A DNA stretch of 5,472 bases from Caldilineaceae bacterium (lineage in GTDB: Bacteria; Chloroflexota; Anaerolineae; Caldilineales; Caldilineaceae), in assembly GCA_012032975.1 (NCBI GenBank), contig JAAUPU010000265.1, forward strand, positions 1 through 5,472. The letters are read 5' to 3'. Below the pieces are notes generated by a model. That model saw nothing but the letters and a program-made list of their open reading frames with translations. It did no database searches and was not told the DNA's origin. Shown in pieces: positions 1 to 5,472 of the stretch. Positions within the stretch are counted from its first letter, which is position 1. Every line of letters starts with the position of its first letter. Both the position numbers and the translations under genes were made by a program.

Positions 1-215
1 AACCTCCAATCCGCTCTCGCTTCGGCCGAGCGGATCTTCGAGCTGCTGGATACGCCGGAGGTCATCGCCGATCCAGCGGATCCGGAGACCCTCTCGGGCT
101 TCCGCGGCGAGTGGTCTTCGACCACGTGGACTTTGCCTACCGCGAGGAGGACTGGGTGTTGCGGAACGTCTCCTTCCGTATCGCGCCCGGGGAGTCCGTG
201 GGCATCGTGGCCACC
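1..215 (+). CDS. ABC exporter fragment (TMD-NBD linker and start of ATP-binding domain), broken
   Basis: This looks like part of a fused permease/ATPase exporter of the MsbA/LmrA type, which moves lipids, peptides or drugs across the inner membrane using ATP. Reading from base 1, the frame gives the typical linker after the last membrane helix (SAERIFELLD), then an acidic spacer. After a one-base loss near 110 (GAG-GTG read as GAGTG) it continues as the start of the nucleotide-binding domain: VVFDHVDFAY, then VLRNVSFRIAPGESVGIV. The A-loop aromatic (Y in FAY) is present. The next residues should be the Walker A motif (GxxGxGKS/T), but the sequence reads GIVATVEAAAL, so the phosphate-binding lysine, Q-loop, signature and Walker B are all absent. 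The 5' end lies outside the window. Family assignment is firm; the truncation is either a real deletion or a misjoin at about 209-215. Confidence 0.75.
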
Positions 216-347
216 GTCGAGGCTGCCGCCCTGACCACCGCCCGGCTGTTGAACGAGGCGGCCCGGGCGGGAGGCAAGACCCTGACCATCGAGCCACAAT
301 TTGTTCCCGACGCATTTGCCGCCCTCAGTGCGGGTGACGGGGCGCGA
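216..347 (+). other. unassigned stretch between ABC fragment and response regulator
   Basis: These 130 bases stay open in the frame of the ABC fragment and run into the response regulator. They encode a helix-like segment (TARLLNEAARAGG) followed by TLTIEPQFVPDAF. I do not recognise the family. The GG-(x)-LTIE pattern faintly recalls the end of a NarL-type sensor kinase ATPase domain, which would normally sit just upstream of such a regulator, but no N, G1 or G2 box is visible, so this is only a guess. No start codon with a convincing ribosome binding site was seen. A GTG at 334 could be a remnant of the regulator's start but is out of frame with what follows. Confidence 0.3.
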
Positions 348-975
348 CACGACGCCCTGGTGCGGGCCGGGCTCCGCATGATCCTGTCGCGTCGGAGGAG
401 ATGGAGGTGGTGGGCGAGGCCGCCACGGGCCGAGAAGCCATCGCCCAGGCCGAGGAGCTTCAGCCGGACGTGGTGCTGATGGATATCCAGATGCCGGAGC
501 TGAACGGCATCGAATCGACGCGGGCCATCGTCACGGCCAGCCCCCACATCGGCGTGATCATGGTCACCATGTTCGAGGATGACGAATCGGTCTTTGCCGC
601 CATGCGCGCCGGCGCGCGCGGCTATGTGCTCAAGGGGGCGGATCAGGAGGAGATGTTGCGCGTGATCCACGCGGTGGCGCGCGGGGAGGCGCTCTTTGGC
701 CCGGCGATTGCCCAGCGCCTGACCCAGTTTTTTCTCAGCAACGTGCGCCGCTGCCACCTACCATCTTCCCCGAACTCACCGCGCGCGAACGCGAAGTCCT
801 GGATCGACTGGCCCAAGGCGACAACAACGCCGAAATTGCGCGCCGGCTCGATGTCTCGGTCAAGACGGTGCGCAACCACGTCTCCAATATCTTCAACAAA
901 CTCCAGGTGGTCGATCGCGCACAGGCGATCATCCGCGCCCGCGATGCAGGGCTGGGCAACGATGTAGCGAAGTAG
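348..975 (+). CDS. NarL/FixJ-family response regulator (REC + LuxR HTH), frameshifted and lacking N-terminus
   Basis: This is a two-component transcription regulator that is phosphorylated by a sensor kinase and binds DNA through a C-terminal LuxR helix-turn-helix. The receiver domain is clear: ALVRAGLRMIL, the phospho-acceptor aspartate in VVLMDIQMPELNG (codon 482-484), the switch threonine in VIMVTMFEDD and the conserved lysine in GYVLKG. The DNA-binding domain reads LTAREREVL, then NAEIARRLDVSVKTVRNH and ends in DAGLGNDVAK with a stop at 973-975. Two single-base losses split it: one near 390 (LRMILS to SEEMEVV), and one at the six-T run 728-733, where seven Ts would restore FFSQQRAPLPP. 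The usual N-terminal beta strand and acidic pair (xxDDH) are absent; RHDALVR stands in their place, so the true start cannot be fixed. It converges on the minus-strand operon. Family is certain; the regulated target is unknown. Confidence 0.88.
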
Positions 976-1110
976 GGCGAATCCAATAAAAGCATCCACG
1001 AAGCGCGCCTGCAAGGCAACCGCCCTTGGCCGCGAAGTAGCGCGAAGAACGAGGTCAAATCTCGGTGTTCCGTGGCGCCCTTCCTGGATAGTGATTTTCC
1101 TTCTTCGATC
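976..1110. other. non-coding intergenic region between convergent genes
   Basis: No gene is seen here. The stretch separates the 3' ends of convergent genes, so no promoter is expected. Bases about 1003-1060 contain repeated GCGAAG/ACGAAG-type words (CACGAAGC, CCGCGAAG, GCGCGAAGAACG), resembling a worn copy of a CGAAG-rich dispersed intergenic repeat. With a single copy in view this cannot be confirmed. Confidence 0.4.
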
Positions 1111-1175
1111 AAAAAAAAATGAGGGGTGACAGGGCGAGAGAAGAAACACCGCCTTGTCACCCTGTCACCCCCTCA
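1111..1175 (-). terminator. Rho-independent terminator of the minus-strand operon
   Basis: Arms 1120-1134 (TGAGGGGTGACAGGG) and 1160-1175 (CCCTGTCACCCCCTCA) are complementary over 15 pairs with one bulged C, around a 25-base loop. A second, shorter pairing of 1123-1131 with 1155-1162 would give a tighter loop. On the minus strand the stem is followed directly by nine Ts (A-run 1111-1119), the classic U-tract. It lies 30-95 bases past the stop of the last operon gene. There is no T-run on the plus-strand side, so it should act mainly on minus-strand transcripts, although the hairpin could still protect the 3' end of the regulator mRNA. Confidence 0.82.
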
Positions 1176-1184
1176 CCCCCTCAT
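1153..1184. repeat. four tandem degenerate octamers (consensus about CCYYTCAC)
   Basis: The bases divide into CTTGTCAC, CCTGTCAC, CCCCTCAC and CCCCTCAT, four consecutive octamers that differ from one another by one to three bases. The second and third supply the right arm of the terminator stem, and the left arm (1120-1134) is their reverse complement. This resembles short tandem intergenic repeats known from several bacterial genomes. Only this copy is visible. Confidence 0.6.
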
Positions 1185-1205
1185 CCAAATAGGGCAGGAG
1201 CGTGG

Positions 1206-1884
1206 CTATCTTGCATAGCGGAGGGTGACGCCGAGGATGTAATAGCCAGCCAGGATCGAGCCGCGAACAGTGCCGCTGACCTTGGACTTTCCGGCGCGGC
1301 GGGGGTGGAAGCTAACGGGCACTTCGAGGATACGCACGCCACGCCTGGCCGATTTGACCATCATCTCCGTCGGCCAGCCAAAGGTCATCTCGCGCATCTC
1401 CAGCGCCAGCAGCAGATCGCGACGTACAGCGCGATAGGGGCCGAGGTCGGTGACTTCGATCTGGTAGAGCGCCTGCATCAGCCGGGAGCTGAGCCAGTTG
1501 CCAAAGCGTTGGTGAGGGGGCATTGCACCCGGAGCGATCTGGCCGCGGGTGCGCGACCCCAACACCAGATCATAGCCATCGCGCTGGATCGGCTCGATCG
1601 AGACGGGGCATCTCATCCGGCGGCGAGCTGAAATCTCCATCCAAAAAGACAACGATCTCCGCATCCGTCGCAGCCGCAACACCCGCCGCGCACGCAAAGC
1701 CATAGCCGCGGCGAGGCTCGGCAACGACAATGGCGCCAGCGGCGGCGGCCAACCTTGCGGTCTCATCGGTCGAGCCATTATCGACCACGTAGACCGCATC
1801 CACCGGCTGTTGACGGGCCTGCTGCACCAGGTCGCCGATGTTGCCGGCCTCGTTGAGCGCGGGGATCACGACGGCGGTATTCAT
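1206..1884 (-). CDS. GT2 glycosyltransferase, DPM1-like (one frameshift)
   Basis: This GT-A fold family 2 glycosyltransferase probably moves a sugar from a nucleotide donor to a lipid phosphate or related acceptor at the cytoplasmic face of the membrane. The start is MNTAVVIPALNEAGNIGDLV, the standard family N-terminus. The donor-site DNGSTD is at about residues 35-40, the metal-binding DGD at 82-84, and TDLGPYRAVRR at about 145-154, with a basic C-terminus (FHPRRAGKSK) and a short hydrophobic stretch near 210-220. One extra base near 1599 breaks the frame just after the DGD region (PPDEMPRL to EPIQRDGYD). Repair gives 225 residues, a normal size for the soluble form. The ATG overlaps the upstream stop as ATGA and no separate ribosome binding site is seen, so translation is probably coupled. 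It also resembles TIGR04283-type transferases, common partners of the DUF2064 gene upstream. The acceptor is not known. Confidence 0.88.
1881..1884 (-). promoter_or_regulatory. ATGA stop/start overlap (translational coupling)
   Basis: On the minus strand the TGA of the DUF2064 gene (1883-1881) overlaps the ATG of the GT2 gene (1884-1882). The preceding bases hold no good Shine-Dalgarno, so the downstream gene probably depends on ribosomes finishing the upstream one. Confidence 0.7.
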
Positions 1885-2568
1885 CGAACAGAGATCGCGT
1901 TGTGACGCTGCAAGAACGCTCGGCTGTGGTGCGCACGTTCGGCGGGCAACCTCTCCAGGTCTGCTGCAAGTCGCACCAAATCCTCGACCGTGTCCACATC
2001 GTACCAGCTTGGCAGCAGCGCCGCGCGCAGCCCTTCGGCCTCCGCAATGGCCAGCGTGTCCGCCAATACCCGCGGGTGGACATCTCTACATCGCGCACCA
2101 GGCGTGGGTTAGGCTGGCGTAGGCCGATCAGATAGTAACCGCCATCTTCGCTGGGACCGAAGAGCGCATCCACCTTTTCCTCCGCCAATTGGTCGAATGC
2201 TTGGGCCACCAATTCAGGCGGCAGCGATGGGCCGTCGCTGTTGATGGCCGCGACGTGGTCGAAGCCCTGGTTCAGACAGGTGGTCAAAACGTGATCCAGC
2301 CGCGCGCCCAGGTTTTCGCCAACTTGGGCCACGCGTATGAAGTCGGGGGCAATGGCCGCGAAATAGTCTTCGGCATCAACCGGGGCAAAGGCAACGCCAC
2401 AGACGACTTGGGGACAGAGCAACTGGACGCGCCGCGCAATGTCGAAGCTATCCAGCAGAAAAGCCTCGTAGAGCTCAGCGGCCTGTTGCTGCGAAAGCGG
2501 CGGACAGAGACGCGTCTTGGTACGCCCGGCGCCGGTTCTTTGGCCATCACCAGCAAAGCCTGTCGCAT
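1881..2568 (-). CDS. DUF2064 / TIGR04282-type transferase (two frameshifts)
   Basis: This is a small GT-A-fold protein related to nucleotidyltransferases such as CofC and to the TIGR04282 transferases, often found beside a GT2 gene as here. Visible motifs after repair are MAKEPAPGRTKTRL at the N-terminus (nucleotide-binding loop, residues 8-21), NSDGPSLPPEL at 110-120, GPSEDGGYYLIGL at 138-150 and DVDT at 191-194, all typical of the family. Repair needs one C restored near 2525 (GGCCGT read as GGCGT) and one G restored (plus-strand) in the GGG run 2074-2076. The product is then 229 residues, the expected length. The start is supported by GGAG five bases upstream. It lies 26 bases after the Csl-like gene and overlaps the next gene by 4 bases. 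Family members have been linked to selenium/radical-SAM or arsenosugar gene sets, but no such partner gene is in view, so the substrate remains open. Confidence 0.88.
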
Positions 2569-2573
2569 CCGTT

Positions 2574-2577
2574 CTCC
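2574..2577 (-). promoter_or_regulatory. ribosome binding site of the DUF2064 gene
   Basis: GGAG on the minus strand lies five bases before the ATG at 2568-2566. It decides between this start and the nearby out-of-frame ATG at 2579-2577. Confidence 0.6.
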
Positions 2578-2594
2578 ATTCCTGTATCTGCCAG

Positions 2595-4112
2595 CTATGA
2601 GATGCCTATAACCGGCGCATTCTCGCCCAACCGGGTGCGCGCCACCTGAAGCTGTCGCGCCTGGGTGAAGGCCAGGTAGGCGATATAGCCGTAGCCACCC
2701 ACATAGAGCAGCAGCCAGAAAAACATCCACCAGATGGCGTGGACCACGCTGTAGGCCAGCAGCGCGCTGGCGTAGGTTGCCAATAATAGTTCGATCCAGA
2801 AGGTGGGATCCTTGGGCAGAGCATAGTCGCTGACCTGCCAGTCGGCAGGCTGGGTCGTCACGGCAAACTTGGGCGTGCGTTTGAATTCGCTGCGCCGACC
2901 GGTCACAGCTTCAAAGACCGCGCGCGAATTGTTGACAGAGAGACCGGTGCCCAGCGCGACGAGCAGGGCCAGCCGCCCCAGGCTGGGCAACCACGGGGTG
3001 CGCCGCCCACGCAGCACAACCCAGTACATGGTGGGCGGACCAATCGCTGCGCAGGTGAAAAGGGGTGCGAAATAGAGCAAGGGGCTTTGGGAAAACGACA
3101 TAGGCAAGAGCAGCAGCAGATTGATCAACATCAGGGGATGCACGGCATAGTTTGGTAAGATGCAGAGTGCCCGCCACTTTGCGCCAGGTCGGTCCCGGTC
3201 TACGCCAGAGTTGGCCCAGCAGTTTGTGCGCCGTCTGGATGCTGCCCTTGGCCCAGCGGAACTGCTGGCGCTTGAACGCATCCACCTGGACGGGCACCTC
3301 CGCCGGGGTGACCACATCGGGCAGATAGGCGATGCGCCAACCGGCCAGTTGGGCGCGGTAGCTCAGGTCCAGATCCTCGGTCAGGGTGTCGCCCTGCCAG
3401 CCGCCCACATCATCCATGGCCGCACGCCGCCAGACGCCCGCCGTGCCGTTGAAGTTGAGAAACGCGCCGATCCGCGCACGCGCGGTCTGCTCGACAATAA
3501 AGTGACCATCGATTCCCAGAGCCTGGGCCTGGGTCAAGTGAGAAGTGTCTGGGTTGAGGTGGCCCCAGCGGGTCTGCACACAGCCGACTTCTGGGTCATC
3601 GAAACAGGGGATCGTGCGCTGCAAAAATCGGACGGCGGCACAAAGTCGGCGTCGAAGATGGCGATCAAGTCGCCGGAGGCCGAAGCCATGCCAAGCTGGA
3701 GTGCGCCCGCCTTGTAGCCGCTGCGATCGTGGCGGTGCAGATGCTGAATGTCAAGCCCGCTCCCTTCATAGTCTGCGATCAGCGCCGCGATGATCGCGGT
3801 CGTGTCGTCAGTAGAATCGTCCAACACTTGAATCTGCAACCGCTCGCGCGGCCATTCCAGCGCTGCAACCGCTCTGAGCAAGCGACCTGCCACATGGCGT
3901 TCGTTGAAGATGGGAAGCTGAACGGTCACTGCAGGAAGTTGAGGTGGACCGTCATCGTGAGCCGGCCGCGCGGCTGCGGGCAAAGGATGCTCTGCAGTCC
4001 CGTCGATCTTCCCTGCGCGTCGCCAGTAGATCCATGTATGCACCAGCGAGTTCGTGCCGTAGACCGCCAGCAGGCCGACGCTGACCAGATAGAGTAGCTC
4101 GATGGCGAACAT
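2595..4112 (-). CDS. processive GT2 glycosyltransferase, CslA/CslC (beta-mannan/glucan synthase)-like, two frameshifts
   Basis: This is a membrane-bound polysaccharide synthase of the cellulose synthase superfamily. It is closest in motif style to CslA/CslC and their bacterial relatives, which polymerise beta-1,4-linked mannose or glucose from GDP/UDP sugars and export the chain. Repaired residues: N-terminal membrane helix about 3-18; [10 protein letters not shown] 62-71; DDSTDD 98-103; [11 protein letters not shown] 132-142; DAD 154-156; [11 protein letters not shown] 220-230; catalytic TEDLD 245-249; QQFRW (QxxRW) 283-287; several membrane helices after 322; and [11 protein letters not shown] plus EFKRTPKF near 392-416, a CslA/CslC hallmark. 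One T is missing in the run at 3623-3627 (A on the plus strand) and one extra base lies at 3151-3153. The repair gives 505 residues, a full-length size. The chosen ATG starts 10 bases after the DoxX stop. An in-frame GTG at 4115 is possible. No c-di-GMP PilZ domain is seen. The polymer cannot be told from sequence alone. Confidence 0.9.
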
Positions 4113-4122
4113 CACGACCGAA

Positions 4123-4626
4123 TCACCATAGGAAGAAAACTCGGGGTTCGCCAAATTTCTTGACCAGATAGTGATCGATGCCAAAGGCGCGCCCCGACCG
4201 TGTCAGCGCGACCACAAACGAAGAGACCATCAACAGAACATAGGTCCAAATCCACTCGGATCCACCGAAGTAGGCAAGAAAAAGGTTGAAGAAGAAGAAT
4301 GTCGCGCCCAGACCGGACAACATGGTCAACCCGCCGAAGAGCAAGCCCAAGCCTAGCAAAAGCTCGCCGACCATTTGGAAGCCGGCAAAGAGACCCGGCG
4401 CCTGCAAAATGGTGCCGTTGATCAATGCCCGGTAGAATTCTGGGCCGCCCCCGTTGTCGTTGAAGAGATAGTTGAAGAGACCCAGGATGCCATCGGCAGT
4501 GTAGACGCCTTTGGTGAAATTATCATACCAGGTCACCAGCAAGATCACACCGAGCGTCACGCGCAGGAGTGCGATCACACGGCGCACCGTTTGTACCTCG
4601 CTGGACGGGGCAACGCTGTTCGTCAT
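4123..4626 (-). CDS. DoxX-family integral membrane protein
   Basis: This is a 167-residue membrane protein of the DoxX/DoxD type. The family includes the small subunit of thiosulfate:quinone oxidoreductase, but most members have no proven reaction. Four hydrophobic helices fit about residues 17-33, 78-98, 101-120 and 124-142, with an arginine pair (15-16) before the first, TWYDNFTKGVY just after it and a glutamate inside the second (MVGELLLGLGLL). The long first loop (34-77, with NDNGGGPEFYRALING) fits larger DoxX/DoxD relatives. The start at 4626 is chosen because AAAGGGA lies six bases upstream; the open frame continues upstream to 5133 only as an antisense-phase shadow of the permease gene. 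It is the only gene in the window without a frameshift. It lies 38 bases after the YeeE/YedE stop and 10 before the Csl-like start, so co-transcription is likely. A role with the permease in thiosulfate or other sulfur handling is inference. Confidence 0.85.
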   Translation of the reverse strand: MTNSVAPSSEVQTVRRVIALLRVTLGVILLVTWYDNFTKGVYTADGILGLFNYLFNDNGGGPEFYRALINGTILQAPGLFAGFQMVGELLLGLGLLFGGLTMLSGLGATFFFFNLFLAYFGGSEWIWTYVLLMVSSFVVALTRSGRAFGIDHYLVKKFGEPRVFFLW

Positions 4627-4632
4627 TTCAGA

Positions 4633-4639
4633 TCCCTTT
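4633..4639 (-). promoter_or_regulatory. ribosome binding site of doxX-family gene
   Basis: AAAGGGA on the minus strand lies six bases before the ATG at 4626-4624. It fixes the start of the DoxX-family gene well downstream of the upper limit of its open frame. Confidence 0.7.
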
Positions 4640-4664
4640 CCCTGCTGAATCGATCCATTGCTGT

Positions 4665-5472
4665 TCAAGCCGCACTTTTGGCGACCGAGAGATTCGTAGT
4701 TGATGCTAGACGCGCCTGCCAAATGCGATGGGCAATGAAGACGCCCAGGGCCATCGATAGCGTCGTGGTGATGCTGCCCAGCGAAAGCAGGGGCACACCC
4801 ACCAGCGAATGGCCCAGATTGCAGCCGCCGGAGATCGCCGCGCCGACCCCCATCAGCAGCCCGCCCGCGGCCAATTGGCCATAGCGCGCCAGACTGTCGC
4901 CCCGAACCCAAAGCGTGCCCGCCAGCCATGCCGCGACCAGCGCACCGGGCACTAGGCTCACCAACGAGAGCGGAATCCAGATGGGCGGCGCGATGCCATC
5001 CACCAACCATGTGTAGATCGCGGTGGGTACGCCAGATGTGCCATAAGTGTAGTTCGACCCGCCTATGCGCGCCAGCGGCCAGGCCACGACGATGACCAGA
5101 GCGGTCACCCCACCCAGCAGGGGCCAGTTCCAATAGGGCGCCGATCCACGCGCGCTCCGCGCCACATCAGTAGAATAGCCGCCACGCCAAGCAGACCGAC
5201 GAGCGCCCACCCAACCACAGGTCCGGCCACGTTGAGCAGCGTTGCTGCCTGACCGTCGATCTCCACAGGATTCTCGCGCAGCAGCTCGCGTAGGGGAGAG
5301 AGTGGGCCGCGATAGGTGGCGATGTCGCCAATCGACCAGGTGACCAGGCCGATCAGCACGGCCAACATGCCGTGGCCCAGCTTGTAGAAGAAGCCAGTGA
5401 TACAGGACGAAGCCACCACCATACCGACGCCAAAGATCAGACCACCCAAGACATTGGCGGGCCAGGCAAAGG
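4665..5472 (-). CDS. YeeE/YedE-family sulfur-compound permease, 5' partial, one frameshift
   Basis: This is an inner-membrane protein of the sulphur-transport family (PF04143), whose characterised members take up thiosulfate by passing it between conserved cysteines. The window begins inside the gene, at FAWPANVLGG; 268 residues are visible of a family length usually nearer 340-400. The first repeat shows GGLIFGVGMVVASSCITGFF and KLGHG, with its cysteine near visible residue 23. The second shows GGLLMGVGAAISGGCNLGHS, then GVPLLSLGSITTTLSM, the family hallmark. Hydrophobic helices are spread throughout. A base is lost near 5150, in the GC-rich run between WRGARV and GSAPYWNWPLLGG, a loop between helices. 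The stop is at 4665-4667, 38 bases before DoxX. Some relatives (YedE/FdhT) sit in selenium gene sets, so the substrate could also be a selenium compound. The promoter and start lie outside the window. Confidence 0.9.
   Translation of the reverse strand, partial: LCLARQCLGWSDLWRRYGGGFVLYHWLLLQAGPRHVGRADRPGHLVDWRHRHLSRPTLSPTRAAARESCGDRRSGSNAAQRGRTCGWVGARRSAWRGGYSTDVARSARGSAPYWNWPLLGGVTALVIVVAWPLARIGGSNYTYGTSGVPTAIYTWLVDGIAPPIWIPLSLVSLVPGALVAAWLAGTLWVRGDSLARYGQLAAGGLLMGVGAAISGGCNLGHSLVGVPLLSLGSITTTLSMALGVFIAHRIWQARLASTTNLSVAKSAA

Noticed and set aside
728..733. Programmed frameshift at the T6 run in the response regulator
   Set aside because: Response regulators are not known to need it, no stimulatory structure is evident, and similar indels affect most other genes in the window.
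137..757. Long minus-strand open frame opposite the ABC fragment and regulator
   Set aside because: It is the antisense shadow of well-recognised REC and ABC sequence and has no family-like motifs.
1153..1184. CRISPR-like repeat array
   Set aside because: The octamers are contiguous with no spacers and are far too short for CRISPR repeats.
1119..1631. Plus-strand open frame across the terminator and GT2 gene
   Set aside because: It begins in the terminator hairpin and runs antisense to conserved GT2 sequence; the translation resembles no family.
1881..2568. Firm assignment as arsenosugar biosynthesis enzyme
   Set aside because: No arsenic methyltransferase or radical-SAM partner is in the window, so only the family can be stated.
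2189..2611. Plus-strand open frame opposite the DUF2064 gene
   Set aside because: It is antisense to a protein with clear motifs (NSDGPSLP, SEDGGYY), with no motif of its own.
4627..5133. Upstream extension of the DoxX open frame
   Set aside because: This part is out of phase with the recognised YeeE/YedE protein on the same strand, and a good ribosome binding site supports the start at 4626.

Overview
The window is moderately GC-rich bacterial DNA. It holds two converging gene sets separated by a short intergenic region with a strong terminator. Gene content and codon style (NarL-type response regulator, CslA/CslC-like glycosyltransferase, DUF2064 and GT2 pair, YeeE/YedE with DoxX) would suit a Chloroflexota-type environmental bacterium. 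That taxonomic guess is weak, because no marker gene is present.

Plus strand (1-975): a fragment of an ABC exporter covers its linker and the start of its nucleotide-binding domain, and it breaks off at the Walker A loop. About 130 bases that I cannot assign follow. Then comes a NarL/LuxR-family response regulator whose extreme N-terminus is missing or scrambled and whose reading frame is broken twice. Bases 976-1205 are non-coding and hold a hairpin terminator for the opposite strand, built partly from degenerate octamer repeats.

Minus strand (5472 down to 1206): five tightly packed genes read in one direction and look like one operon. In transcription order they are a YeeE/YedE-family sulfur-compound permease (5' end outside the window), a DoxX-family membrane protein, a CslA/CslC-like processive GT2 glycosyltransferase, a DUF2064 (TIGR04282-type) nucleotidyl/glycosyltransferase-like protein, and a DPM1-like GT2 glycosyltransferase. 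Gaps are 38, 10 and 26 bases, then a 4-base ATGA overlap. The run ends at a hairpin followed, on that strand, by nine Ts. The likely theme is a sulfur-uptake or redox membrane pair joined to an envelope or extracellular glycan module. The functional link between the two halves is not proven.

Almost every gene except doxX carries one or two single-base frameshifts, several of them in homopolymers. When these are repaired, three minus-strand glycosyltransferase genes become full-length proteins of 505, 229 and 225 residues with intact motifs. I therefore read most breaks as indel errors in the sequence rather than true gene decay. The ABC/regulator junction is different: it is missing more than a base or two and may be a real deletion or an assembly misjoin.
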